The notes: generated by a model from the sequence alone, not told the origin. A DNA stretch of 64,000 bases from Echinococcus granulosus (GCF_000524195.1 NW_020170404.1:593436-657435); one strand, 5' to 3'; positions 14,201 through 29,200 are shown, numbered from the stretch's first letter. Translations and numbers: made by a program.

Positions 14201-17200
14201 CACTGTTTATGGGGCCCTGTCTCGTTGGTTGATTGGAGTGGTGCCGATTCGAGTGATCTGAATGGAAATGAGTGTGTTTGGCGTGAAAATGACTGGAGTG
14301 GCCCCTTTTGTGGTTTGCTCGGCCTGTAGAGAGAAAGCGTTTAGTAAGGAAGAGGCTTAACAAACTTGGTTCCCTATAAAATCCATATTTATGAATGTTT
14401 AATCAAGTGTTCAAAGATCTGAAAGGAGTATTTGTTAACCCAAATGTAGTCCTGTAACACAATTGATGTTAGTGGGGGCAGAGGTTTTGGTACAGTCACA
14501 TCTGATGTATTGTCCAAACGTAAGACTATTTTTAGTCCACATCACCAGATCAGTCTACTGAGCGAGCTCTCGTTGATAGGATGATGCAAGTGGGGAAAAA
14601 TAAAAGTAGAATTGCGAGGGATGATATCGACGCTATCCCACAAATTGGTTGCTTTAGGGAGTTCTTAGTTTACCTACGGTGCAATACTAATTCAGAGATG
14701 AAATCTGGAGTTTTTACACACCATCTGACTTATGGTGTCTTCTTCTCGATTCTGACGAGGACGAGGTTGATGAGGATGAAGAACAAGATCTCGAAGACGA
14801 GGATGGCGACGAAGATGAGGAGTAAGACGACGATGATGACGATGAAGATGACGACGAAGATGTGGAGGATTCTACGACAAAAAGTTGAGATTCTTTTATT
14901 TCGTGCGCTATTGTTGTGTCATCTCTACCAGAATGCCAATACGTGTGACCAAACTCAGGCATCAGTGTCGTCCTTATCGCCACCTCCAGTCTGCCGACCC
15001 AATGTCATGGGCTATTGGTAAGCAACCAATCTCCCGACTTATAGTCCCCAAATATGGTGTAAAACAATCAAAAGAAATTTTTCTTGTCCCTACAAGGTGA
15101 TCATCGCTTTGTCTTTCCTGAATTTTATATCCTTTGGTGTCTTAGCCTAATCATGCGTCAGTTAATCCAAGAATCTTAATCCAGTTATCCCGACTTGTTC
15201 AAAACTTCTCGGCTTCATTTGCCCGCAAGTGTAATTGATTGTTTGTTCGAGTCACTCTAAGGCGGTTAAAAGTGAGGAGTAGTTTACTAAATTTTGACAA
15301 ATCCAAATTGCACCTAAAATTTCACTTATGAATGCTTACATGGTTTTTATAGCGTCAGCCCTTTAAGTCACCCATTTCATGGATTTGTATCCGCATAAGC
15401 AACTTTAAATAGGCACTCCTCAATATAAGATGTCGAAACAGTTTCAAAGGTCACGGTACCTACGACTGTCAGTAGTCATTTAACTAATTAGTGTGTCTAC
15501 GGACGGGTAAAGAAGGTGTCATGAACCCACTCCTAGCGTATCCGTGGTGCTTCCTCTTTGGCTGATGCTTTGGCGTTTTCTTGGCCTGTGTCTTAGGAAT
15601 CTCTAAAACAACAGCACAATTACATCAGTGTGGAATAAATTTTAAGTAGTAAAGTGAGGTAGATTAATTTAATTTTTACCTGTAAACTTCTGCGGGCGCG
15701 GCTTGACTGGAGCAAGGAAAAAGTTAGCTTTATATGAAAATCCTATGAAGCTCATTGTGAGTCTGTTTGATTGTGGCGATGACATTGAAGGACTAGTAAG
15801 AAAAAATTTTGTGAAATAATTGTGAAAGACCATTTTCGGTAAATTCTGTGGCAAGTAATTCCCATGGTGCTCAACTTTCTGCCATTAAATTTTCTCTTGT
15901 CAGGTCTCAATCATCGAAGGGAGAATAGGAAATTTCAGAGCATTGTGAATTCTCCCTACAGGCCATAAAATTAATCGTCTTATTTACCTCTTTGGGGTTA
16001 AAATTCATTTACTCCGGAATTTTTATGGAATAACACTGATGAGACCATGTGATACAGATTATTTCCTGTAATAGCGTATGAAAGCTATTTGAAGTGGTGG
16101 TTTTACTCATTCCAGCTACTCAAACTTTGCTAGTTAAGCTTTTGACTAAATTAAAGAAGCCTATGTCGTTTCTTTGATGATTACTAGCCAAGGAGCAACC
16201 TTTTGCCAGATGTGCGAGGCGAGAATTTCTGTAATAGACCGGTTCACCTAAAAGAAAACAAATTTCGTGTATGTTTAAAATTGGAATAAGGGAAAAGGAA
16301 CTGGAATAGGTTAGCTGGGCTTTACCCACCATTTATCTCCGTCGGCGCCCTGTTCGGTGCCCTTTCATCTAAAATTTAAAAACCATCATATATTCTTGTT
16401 ACTAACCGTTTGCTCCGTGTTGAAGCGCTTCCATTCCAGCGGCTGTAGGGTCCAGTCCACATTGGAGTGGATGATACATCTTTAATGACTATGTGACATG
16501 ACAATTACTTAGACTTGAGTATAATAGGATTCAAACTTGGCTATACAATTAGTAGCTCTTGTCAAGTCCGCCATGGAGCAATCCATTTAACTTAAGAGTC
16601 TCATGCGTTTCCATTAGCTCAAAGGTAGTAAAGTCCTTTTTCGTATTGTAATGTACTATACATACTTGACTAGGAACAGTGAGTTAATAACTTACATGTC
16701 ACGCATCTCAAAGATAAATTAGCTATTCGGGAAGAATGACAGGCACCTACAATGTGCTTTTGGATATTCCGACTGCATATAGGGACTGCTAGAAAGCATC
16801 CGATCGATGCTGTAATTCGGGGACATATTTCTTGGCGGTGTCCGTCGAACCTGCGACCTTGAAAACCTCCTTCGGGGTGGTGGTCTCCCCATGCGCCTGA
16901 ATGAAGAAGCAGAGGAAGCCGGGGAGTCGGAGCGACTTGTGGAACCGTCGGAATCCAAGGAGGCCAATCGATGAGCGGTTTTTTCTCTCACAGATGGGTA
17001 CGCCGGCACCGACCTTGAAATGCAGGATTTGCCACGCGTCCTCACTGCCTCTGCATGCGGCAGTGGTTGACCTAGGAGTGGAAGTTGCGTCTTACATCAA
17101 ACTTGTTTTTGTAATTAAGGAAGGGACTAATTGGTTTGCTTACCGTAATCATCGCGTTTTATTATGAGAGCTGAAATGTTGTATAGTATTTTAGTGTTGC

Positions 17201-20200
17201 TAAACAAACGGAAATACTGTGATAAAATGTGAGGGGATTAGACAAGTCCTGTCATTGCATTTTGATGCTGACGCTGTTGAGGAGTTGGCATGGTTATTGT
17301 GAGGAGAAGAGGTATTTAGAGAAGAGAAAAGAGACATTATAATTAATTAGTGGAGAGCAAGAATTACGCACCAGCCTTGTCAAAGTCGATTTCTAAAAGC
17401 AATAACGGCAGTAAGGTGTGTTAGGCTCGAATCATTAAAGTGGGTTAGTCATTTAGGACCTTTGTATTTCATTCAGGTACTTTTGCACCCTCTAAAGCAT
17501 CTATCAAGGTCATGCTGTTTGATGATCATGGAGGTACAGTCACATACTTTAATGTCAATTTATTGGCATAAATAGGAATTAGAACCAGCCAATTTTCATT
17601 TCCTACTTAGGAAGTTAATTTAGACCAGCTATGATCCCTATTCCTTTCTTTTATACTGCCAAAAAGATGAGTTACACCTTACCCTTCTTAGAAAGCACAA
17701 GCACTTGCCATTCCAATTCACTATCAGGGCAAAATGATAACACTAACCAAGAGTTAACTTACCATCGACGGACTGGAAGAGAGCGTGCCTGGGTATGAGG
17801 TCATTAAAGTTTCCTAAAACGAAACGAGTAGTTTTGTGCCCAAAAATGCATAATTGTTGGACTTCTGCAAACCGGATTTTCTAAGAAAATTTCGCATTTG
17901 CGGCTTCATTTTCAGATGCATCAACTAGGTTCGAGCTTCGTACACGGTTGTTTAAATAGAAAGCTTTGGTTTTTCGGTATGTTACAGAAAAATTAAGTTT
18001 TTTTTTCAAAATCATTCGGAGTTGGGAGGTAAAAAGGGGGAATTTAGCACGACAAGTGACTGACTGAACCACTTCATTACGGGTTGTGCTAAATACATGG
18101 TGAAGCATTAGGCAGAGCAACCATTAAAAGTGGAGGGGCTAGTTTACACTTATGCTGTCCACTACACATCTTTTGGAAGTAATCTAGAGGCATATTTTCT
18201 ACCAAAAAACTATAAAAAGTCATTTTTCGCAGGAAAGGAATCAATTATTTTGCCTAAAAACCTCATCACTCCTTCAGTTGGTGAGGCGGTGTGCTAATTT
18301 TCTTGGAGATCAAAGTAATAAAGTACACCACTCTACATAAGGTGGTAGGATAAAAAATGGGGATCGGGAGCGAGAACGAAAGGTAAAGAATGTAGAACTT
18401 ACTTGATTCTGGACCGTAGGCCATGCTGCACGTCTCGTAAAGGAAGTAACTGTGACAACTCGTAGAGTGGAGTGATCAATTCACCACTAGAAAGGCTCTT
18501 GAGGTGTGTGAGCGTGTGCATGCGTGCATGTGTGTGTGTCTGTTGGTGCGTTTAACTCACGAGACATCAGTTTCCCCTTCCAATTAATGACTGCTTTTTA
18601 CAGGCTTGAATACATTGAACTTTTCACGCTTTTAATTACTTTTAAAAGATCCATTAACTGCAAGCTCATATTTACCTTTGAGCGGCGTGAGTGGGACTGC
18701 ACTCAGCTGGATTAAAACACGTCACCAGTTTTTGTGTGGCACATTAAAGATGAAATTTTAGCTGAGAGAATGCTCATGTTACCAAAATTGCCTCGACTGC
18801 TTTGACCAAGTTCGTGATTTTGATAATCAGCGAACATTGTCAGGCATACAGAAACTCAAATGCCGGCGCTTGGCCTCGTGATGTGAGAGTGTAGAGTGAC
18901 ATTTTGAGGAGTCATGCCAAATAAAAACTGGAACATCATTCGCGTGTCCTCAAAATCAAACCTTTCTCTTAATCTTCCTATCCTATTCTACACTTTGGGT
19001 TATGACGCTTCGCATGGCATGCGCCTCGGGCCATTTAAACTCTTTATTGTACTGATACCCACTTTCCTGTTCCTTTGAGCCTTCATAAGGTGTCAGTTAA
19101 GTCTGATATGCCTCAAGAATTCCCTCTTAAGGGATGTAGATTCAACTTTTTAGGGGTGGTAACTTTAATTGCGGTTTGCTTAGCGTTAAGTGAAGAGGCG
19201 AAGAAACGTATAGCATACACCCACATCAAGTGTTAGAGTTGAATGAAAGCCAACGCCTATCACCTCACCAAATGAATCATTTTGCCTGCATTTCACTACG
19301 CACACACATAATGAGTAAGAAGAGTCATTCGAGGATGAATTTGTGGAAGCTAAGCCAGCGGCCCCCCGCTTGACACTTTCACTTCTCGTGGGAGCTCATT
19401 CTTGTTAGATTTTTGTCTGATTAACTGATAGGTGATGCAAAGTGGGTTTTGCATTTCAAACTACAGCAAGTAAATGAATATGACATTGGATACTCTTCAA
19501 ACAAGCAATTCATTACCCCTCTCCTGCATACTTCTAAGGCACCTTGTCATTAGCCTGGATTGGCACAGTCAGCATAGGCCGCTGGGGATTAAAATCCTAA
19601 ACACGGTCAAGCCAGAAGAAGCGATTTTGTAAGCACATTTTAATTAATTATGATACAATCTAAAATATTTTATTGATTGTTAATTTCGCTTCAAAAATTG
19701 AGTTGTTTATTTGTAGTTACACAATTCCCTTGGCGAGTGATATAAATATGAAATTAAAACACCCTTATAATAATCTGCTTTAGGTACTTCTTGATTGAAT
19801 ATGACATCGCCCTTTTGACGTCACCGTTGTGCACGCCATTTAAATTAAATCGACTTGATGTCATTCAGTTATCATGGGAGTAACTCCGAAATCATGCCAG
19901 ACATACTATTGTTTCAGGTTGAAAAGAGGCAAATCCTAATTAAACACTCATTTACCCTCAGTTTAAGCTGAGTATGATTCTTTAAAGTACTACACCACCC
20001 CAATGACAAATGGTTTATTCGAGTATCCGTCAATATGGATGAAAGCCTTTAAATACATTTAACTGTAATTTAATTTGATTTGGTCATGACTATGCTACTT
20101 GTAACACCTAGTAGTATGAATTTCTTCGTATAACCTTTTTGACATCATTTTAGTCGAATGATGACCCACACACTTAGCCTCCTCTAAAAAGGAGGATAAC

Positions 20201-23200
20201 AAAAATTGACCAAAAGGTTTAATGCCAACTCGAACGACATATCCTAAAACAATTGTTGAAAGGCAGAAAATTATTTGAAAGTGGATGGCTAAACTTGTCA
20301 ACGGGGAAGTGAGCATTAACTCCGGTAGACTTCGTGAGCCTCTAGTGCCATCATTATTCAAGCCCTACAAGAGTAATGGTAAAACTTAGCACTTCTTACT
20401 GAAAACATTTCATTACCTTTGGATCCCCTAAAAGCAATAAAAGGTAACAATTTTTGTCAGTGGAAGAAAACTGCCAGTTTATGAAATTATCTCAATAAGT
20501 TCTATTAAGACCAAGCCCTTGATAGACAATGTGTCATTACATATTGCAATACTCTGGGCTGTCAAAATCTTTCAGACAGTTCAGGCAATCGTATGTCTTT
20601 TTGTGATGGTAATGATGGGAAATATAAGCTAAGGATGCCACTTTAATGACATGGCTATTACACTCTTCCACACCTGCCAACAAAACTTGTGGTTTAACCA
20701 TTCATTTTAAGCTTAAACAGTAATTTAAAGCTATCAAAAATTAAAGAAACCAAAGGAAACGCTTTCGGTTTTCGACCTCACCCTATCGTCTTGAGCTGTG
20801 GGCACGTGGCTTGCAATGCGATTCTACAAGGAGACTTTGACGATGTTAAAAGCATTCATTTAAATTAGGACACTTTTGGATAGGTTAAAAAATATTAGGT
20901 TACCTTTTCGTTTGGTGCTAGTGCAGCGCTTGCTCTTGCTAGTTTTGCCTGAAAATCAAAGGGGTAGAGTCCACTGCTTAGTAAGCAGCCCATTAGGCAG
21001 ACGATTTTATTGTTTCATCTTTAATACTTAATATGACTAGATAATGGTCTGGGAGTATTCAAGAAAATTAACATGCTCCTAATCTAGTAAGTGTTTAGCT
21101 GAGTGCAGGGTGCCTATTTTTTAGCATGGCGGCTGGTAGAGTTCTCAGCATCTTCTTCTCAAATAAGTTATGCCGATTGTAGGCCGGAACACCACATCGG
21201 GTTGCCTTCCTCAGGCATTATGATGTAATCTTGACTTGGGCCCTACGGACCCTGGTTATTGTGGACTTTTCCAAAGTTAACGTAATTACAGCTGAGGAGA
21301 ACAATCCACAACCGTTTAGTCCGACACCAATCCTAGCAACATAAAAGTGACCATTTTAAATGCAGCTCCAAAATTCAAAACAGTGTATTTTCCCTCAGAC
21401 CAAGATCCTTCTAGAATAATTCGCCTGTTTCAGAGGCGATTTGATAAAGCTTTTGGATAAAGCGAAAATTAGAATGTCACATGTATGCAATGATGGTAGC
21501 GGACAGCGCAAAGGTTTTAGTTTACATTTTGAAATGCCAAAATATACGACACTTTTTTCTAAATGGTAAAAGGTGCCGTAGTACATCCACTTACCCTTTT
21601 CATCTAAAGTCAAAATAAAGGAAAAGACAATCATGAGAATAAATTACTCTGTATATTTTGATAATATACAACCTTACACTTTAAATGCAGCGATTGGGAC
21701 AAAAATCTAAAATGATGCAGTAATGGATCACTGACCCTTGCAGCGCTTTGTGCTCTTTGATCTGCGCTGATGGCATTGACAACAGCAGGAAGTCGATGAT
21801 GATGACGATGACGAACATGACGACTTCGATGATGACGATGTTGTCGATGAGCAAGTGCAAATGGAAGAAAAGGAACTAGTGCTCGATGATTTAGACGAAG
21901 ATGATGACGATGAAGATGAAGATGAGGATGAAGACAACGACGACGAAGACGAGGAAGACGAGGAAGTAGATGAGGATTTGCATGGGCAAGTACAGCTTGA
22001 ACAGGACTTAGAGCTGGAACTAGAGTCACTCCAGCAGCAGCAACAGCAGCAGCAACAACTTTTGCCTGGATAGTAAAGCAACACATTAGTGATTAGGCGA
22101 AAATGTTTCAACAATAAAGGCATGAGTGTTTCCCTGAAAATGGAACCTATTTGGGGCATCCTGTCGTGACCTAATCGAGCCCACCAAGCAATGAATACGG
22201 AGCTTAAATCAACAAAATACCCACCTTTCTTCTTCATATACTTTTTCAGAGCAAGACCTACAAGAGAAGATTGGTTTTGCATCAGTCTTGAGCAAAGGAG
22301 TGGTGCAAATAGTAAAATTGCAAAAGTAATTATAATTTAACGGTTTAGAACTTGCATGACAAGTCGCGCATTGGCTCATCAAAAGCTAAAAAGGGAAAGG
22401 AAGGTATAAAATACACAACTGGCAAGTATGAAGTGAAAAGTGTTGTAAATGACAAAAACACTCAAGCGGTTATCGGGTGTCTGTTTAATCAAGAGAGGTA
22501 CCTCCCGATGGTGCAGTTTTATTATTGGTACTTACTATCAGTAAGAGACAAGTTGGGAATAACCTGGGCCGCACTATAGGCTAGAATGCAAAGATTATTT
22601 TAAAGTCATGACTTGAAGGCAGTCTGTTTTTAGTGACGATTAGGAGGTGTTCATTAGTAGAGCGTTATGTGGCTGCATCCGTTTAGCGTGTTACAGTCGC
22701 TCGTTATCTATCGAAAAGTTACCTATCACTAATGGAAGGGAGGAAAAGAAAGAAGACAAGGGTTTTAGCTTCATGCCAAGTATACATGTCATAGGTCTTA
22801 GTGTAAAGGATCAGGAAATTGCTGCTTTAAGGAGGCATTCATAAGTGATCCGCCGTAGTTTAGGTAGGGTTAAATCAAATGCAGGGTGCGGGTAAGCGGT
22901 TGTTACTCACAATAGTAATCTAAAAAGAAAACAATTTCTTTTGTTAATTTAGAAAAAAGAAGTTAAATATTTTTTTAACATAAATAAAATCACAGAAACA
23001 AACGTCAATACAGTTGGATATTTTAGGCTAAACCGTTTTGGAGGGTTCAACGACCATTCCATTCTACTTACTAAAATAAGGTGAGCTGTAGCAACTAATT
23101 TTGTTTGTGGATTTATAATTGAATCAGGATTTTGAGGATAATGACCATGTGGTGTACAGGTGAGGTATGATAATGCTTCGAGGGTTTTTACGTAGGGGGT

Positions 23201-26200
23201 AATTGCGACGTCAAGGGGCGTCGTCTATTAGACCTAATTAGTAGATGTGCTGAGGCGGAAGAAGCAGCAATGTGGTTTTGCGTTGCCAAGTGACGATGGT
23301 GTAAAAACATTGACGCCCTACATAGAAAGTTAATTAAACTCAAATCTCTTTGCATATTCTGTCTACACATCAAACCCCCACTCAAGTGGTCATTATTACC
23401 CTGCTAGAATGGCTATCCGAGATCACCTGGCGCAGCAAAGCCCACAAATAAATCACCCAGTTCGAATTTTGATAGTCTGTCTCTATTTGACGAGGAATAC
23501 GCTAAGGATACTGCTCAAGTTAATTTTCTGTGTGTAAATTGGAGATGATCTAGCACTGATTTGAGTAAAGCAGCTAATCGAGTTCACTAGGTCTCGGAAA
23601 ACTTGATCCCTGGATTAGGACCTCTTATCTCCTTTATCCTTTGCAAAAGTGAGTTGTTAGAAGAAGATTTATGTGTATTACACCATCTTCAAGTCTCACA
23701 AATACCTAGTTCGTAGTTTAAAGTGAACTATGTCATGTGGTTAAGGTTCCAGTGTCTTGTCGAAACGGCAAATTCATTAAACTAAAAATCGACACAAATG
23801 TCGCTTTTTCAGTGGCATTTGCAATTGACCGACAAAATATACTTGTAAAAACGACAAATGCTATTTCTTGTGTATGTAGATAAGGCAGANNNNNNNNNNN
23901 NNNNNNNNNNNNNNNNNNNNNNNNNNNNNNNNNNNNNNNNNNNNNNNNNNNNNNNNNNNNNNNNNNNNNNNNNNNNNNNNNNNNNNNNNAAGGTAGTAGG
24001 GTGGGTAGATTGTCGGACTAAATCTAATTTTATTGACAGACTGGTAGGCTAGAATAGTGGCTATAAAATTCGAATAGGTCATCCTTTGAGTGCTTGTGAG
24101 GAAGCTTTAATTCCGGGCATATATTCCGCGTTGCATCAAGTTGGGAGAGCGAGGTAAATGCCACCCATATTTTCCGTTTCGATTAATTTGATAGGCGTTA
24201 TATTCCGATTTTAAGGACAAAATTTTCCACCCTCGGCGTGGATTTTAATGATGTCCGACGTGATTTAAATATGGTGAGAGAATCGGTTGTCTAACTGTCA
24301 GTGTCAATTAATGAGGGTACTGGGTGATCGATCTACCATTGAAAGATTTGTATATCATCCAAAAATATAATTTTGTCTGCAAAAATAACAATTATGTCAT
24401 GAGGGTGCGATGTGAATTAATAAGCATAACATTTCCCCATTTTGTGCTGTTTTGCTCAAACGACTACTCGTTTACTTTCTTGTATAGGTCATCCTTTCGT
24501 CACTCCTGATTGTTACTGACCTGGTCCGCCGCCACTCCCGTTTTGACTTAAGGAATGGCGCATGTATCGCTACTATTGCTCCTCCGGCTAAGTTTTCCTT
24601 TTCCTTGCAAAACCTAAATGTGCTGAGCCACGACAACTACGACACATTAAAAAAACGTAGCTTCCCGCATGATTTGTTTTCTTTCTGGGTATGATTGTCC
24701 AAGGTAGATGTCACGTTTCCGCATCGCATACCTCACGATCCACAAGAAGGATTGGTTAGGTTTCTGCGGGCAGTGCCTTGTTGAAACCTGCATGCGCACT
24801 ACGTCATATTGCAATTCGAGAACACCCTACTTCCCACATTTCGAATAATTTAGAATAAAATCATGTGCTTTTTTAATTGAGACACATATTTACCAGAGAT
24901 CGGGTTTAAATGCGACCTGTTTTAACGGGTGACATTGAACACCACCCCCTTTTGCACTGCTTCACATACCATCTAGCCAAAAATTTTCTTTCAGGCAACC
25001 AAACACACAAAGTAGTCTTGAATGACAATGTCACTGCTGCTATGTAGCCGTTACCTACCGTCAAGAGCAAAAAGTTGTTCATCTTCTCAAAAAAGTCATG
25101 ATTATTTCACCTGTCACATTGCATGCATTGTCTGTTGTCAAGGCAGTGACATTATGGTAGCCCATTCGTTTGCACTGTAAACGAATAATTCACTGGAATG
25201 TGAAGTAAATCTACGCTATAGCGGAGCTTCATCCCTTTAATTTCTCCATCTTGTACATTTTTTCCGGGACTGCTTGATTTGCCACTGAATTCAAAACGCA
25301 GAAGTAGGACTGGCGCAACATAAAGTTGGCGTTTTTCTCAGGCTTCGCCAGGTAATATTCGAAGCTGCTTACGAATCGCAAATTCCGAGAGAAAGAAAAG
25401 AACTTTTTTTTTCATAAGAAATTCTTAAAATACCCAAAAATTGTCATAAATGCAACTGCGGTGCAATTTCTTTATCCTTAAATGTCTTAAAGCAAATTAA
25501 CATTCAAAGGAAATTCGTGGTGAAATCTTTCTCGGGTTAACTACAGCTAAGAGACTTTTGAACTCCATCTTGTTTTTATTGACTGGAGTGGAAGTTTTAC
25601 TTTCTTGATACTGTATAATGAGCTCATTCATACTAAATCCCCTCAATTTTGCAAGCTTTTTATGATGGACTTTTAGAAGGACGTGGTAGACAACCAGGTT
25701 GCTCACAAATAATGAATTTATTCATGGGACAAGTTTCATTGTATTTTGAAGAACCTTTAAAAATTGGCTAAAGCTTGCTTTTTTCCTTTGTCTAAGGGTG
25801 TAAAGGTCGTTTTAGACCTACCAGTAAGAGAAAATATTTGAAATAACTCAGGGAAATTCAGATGCTCTCTAAATTTCCGCGCATCTTAGTGAACTGGATT
25901 ACACAACCTAGGGCAGTTCTGCCAAACGAAATTTCGGGAACCTCAAAAGTCCTTTTCTGTTTATCGAATGGAACCCGCCTTCGTGTGCATCCGAAGGGAA
26001 GTAAATCATTCCAGTTTGAGTGAAAGGAACTAGTTGAGTTAGAAATGACCTACTAGTGAGCAACCACTTACCATTATTAAAAAACTTGAATTTTATGCAC
26101 GTTTCGGTTTGTCTGGGGGGTGATAATATTCTCAAAAGGGTCAGGCTTCCATGGCACAGTGAGATGAGTCGTGCCATAGACAAGGAGTCAGTCCACAGCG

Positions 26201-29200
26201 CTTCCGGTTAAATTGCCACTCCCTTTTCATAAGCACACGAGTGCCTAAGACTAGTCAAAAAACTGTTTTCGTTATGCACGAAAAATGGCTGTAAGTAAAT
26301 TCCAACATTCATTCACATGCGCTTCAGTGTCATTGGTGCGTTCTACTTCATTGTGTGCAAAAACAAACTACTCTCCTCTTCAATTACTACCTCTAAGTGA
26401 TCTATTACCTAAGACCCACCTAAAGATGTTTAGTTTTCTTCTAATTCATCAAGAGAGAACTTAATGCAACATGGAAATGTTGGCTTCAATGAGAAAAACT
26501 GAGTCAATTCTACCTGGCTGCAAATGAAAATGAAAGGCCATTTTGACGCCCGTGAGACAATAGTATTCACTTCCAAGGCAGTGTGGTAAATCCACTGCTC
26601 AACGAATCAATTGCGGTATTAAAATATGCAAATGACAAGACACAAAACCTGAATTTTCACTGACGGCAACCTTTTCCTACACATTTATGATATCTAGATT
26701 TCATACGGTTACTAAAATCTATCCCCAGGACTGACTTCTTAAGCACAAATTTAGCTATATTTGGTATAAAAGGTGGGTCTTTATTAAGATATTCAGTCCA
26801 TTACAACACACCAAACTCGATTAACTTTGCAGTTGTGAAGTCATTTATAAATGCGGCCCAAAACTTGCCTTCCAGGGCAAATCATCTTACCCGTACACAT
26901 GGAACACGGACCTCGTAATCCGTTCTAAGTAAGGTTTCTCCCAAGCAACCCACTTCCTTGGCATAGTTAAACTTCTATGTTTTGGGAGACAAATTTGTTT
27001 TTCGAAGGGGGTTGGCACACGGAATTGAATAAATTTGGCGGATTAGGCTCCTAAATGGAGAGGTAATCCACCCACTAAAGCAGGAGGTCGTTAGGTCTAT
27101 CAGTAAGTAGCTCACCCTTGCCTCAAACACATACTAAACTATTAGGAAGAATCCCCTTTTAAGTGTAATCACGTCAAGCCATTTGTCTTTAGCCTCAGTT
27201 TCTGCAGTCATTTTTTAAGAAAAGTGGACTCTCATGCTACTTTTGGTATTCAGTAGATGCCAGTGGATAAACATTTCAAACCTAGACGAAGGAATGTCAA
27301 CCTTTCATGAGAACGAAAAGTTAATGCCATTTTGACTCCCAAACAAATGAGACAAGGGGTCGGTAATTACATTAGTCTGGAGTGATTTATTAAAAAGAAA
27401 TCATTTTCTATTAACAGGTTTAGCAAACAAATGAAATGTCATGAATGTTGCTTTTTTTCAAAAATATGGCTTTGAAGTTAATATTTATGATTGTTTTTTA
27501 AGAGCCTTCTCCAAATTTTGATGTTTCATTATAATGAATTGCGTTGATAGTTTGCTTAACTCCACATTTGGATTACACGGGAGCCTCAGTCTTCAGAGAT
27601 TGTGCTTCGCCCGACGACATGACCTCCTCTCCGTACTTTGGACCCCCAGCCCTCCGGTACTTTAGTAAAAAAAACTACCTACGACAAAGAGACCTATGTG
27701 TTATCTTGATAGAAATACAGCAGTCTTTTGAGCTTGAGACCACGAAAATTCTTTGAAAGCTACCAGTGCACTTGATTACTCATTTACTTTGGCAGGTCAA
27801 TGGAAAGTTAGTCATTTTATTTCATCTTGTTTATTAATGTATTTTTAACACAGAGTTTACATTCACTAGGAGGCTTGAGCAAGCGAAACCTAGTGCGACA
27901 AGTCTAGACAATAAATTTCATGAAGGTGATTCAATCATTTTCAGTGATTAACCAATTAAAACAGTCAACATTCTTTTAATGAGTAAATAATGGTGTTATA
28001 AGCTCCCTAATTGCACTTTTTTGGCATTAACGTATGCGCTAATTTATGTTGCATGTACGCTGGGCCACCTCACCCTGTATCACACCACTAACTGGAGTGT
28101 GAGCCACGACCCGACGGCCCTCTTGAAACGCTTATTTAATTTGTGCCACCTCGTCATGACTGCCTTTATAACTCGGCTTGTGATTGTTCCCCTCCCATAT
28201 GAAATAACTGCGTTTTATGGGCTTTATTAATGTTAGCGGTATTACCGTACTGCTGCTTTCCCCTTAGAGAGGATCTTTTAGTACCCCTCTTCTTAAATGG
28301 AAGATCGTCTCTTGCGTCTACTTACTCCGATGCGATTTCTTCCATGACCCAGTCGTCAGTGGTTTTAGGTGATGAAGTTAATCAAGACGATGTCTGTGCT
28401 ATCGCTTTTCCCTTGGACCGCATAACGCGCCACCCAGGAACACAAGGTGGATCGTGTTTCCTTTCTCCACTCCCAAGAGTCGTGCTCTGTGCTCATTACT
28501 TTCATTGCAATTTTACGTACTTAGTGTGCGCAATTCGCCTTCTCTTCTTCCCCCCTCCCCCTCCTTAAAGACGCCTCAACATGCAAAAATTCAGAGACTG
28601 GGTGCTTCCATAAGTCAATTAAGCAGGCACAAGGTAGTTAGCATCAATTTTGATTCAAGTTGTGATTAATGAATGTCTAAGCGAGCCCTAGGAAAATACC
28701 AGTTGCATTGTTGTGGCGTTCTGCGCAATCCAACTACTCTATCACCAAAAAGTCGTACAAAAATCCTTTTTATCTTAAAAATCGGAAGCTGCGTTCAAAT
28801 ATTTTTTTCGTAGTTTTTTCTTATTTTTAGTAAAAACGCAATATTTCTAAGCCACCGTATTGTTGTTTTTTGAAATAACAATGTCTCACGGTAAAATTGG
28901 AATTGGATGAGTTGTTAACGTACAGAGGAATCGCGAGGTCGTAGGCAGAGCTGGGAAGTTAGGGTCACCGAAAGCGAACATGCAGGCTGCCGCTCCGCAA
29001 AAGATGAATGCTATTTTATCTTCAGATTTATCTTTTAACTCTTTCATAGTCCTTATAATAATTTTAATGCATTTCAAGCATGATTTGGAATTTACCGGAT
29101 ATTAAATTATTTTCAGACCGCAGTTGTCATTCCCTAAAAATTTCTCAGTGCGACGGTGCGACCGCATCTGGCGGGACACAAAAGGAAAACGGAGAACACG

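Noticed and set aside
14740..14900. Plus-strand Asp/Glu/Lys-rich coding tract
   Set aside because: Antisense of the poly-Ser exon 14722-14871. The minus strand has matching acceptor, donor and phase, while the plus frame has no splice sites around it.
21855..22073. Plus-strand acidic plus poly-Gln protein (72 codons with ATG)
   Set aside because: Complete overlap with the minus-strand 330-nt exon that fits the phase 1-1 chain. The acidic reading is the expected shadow of TCN serine codons.
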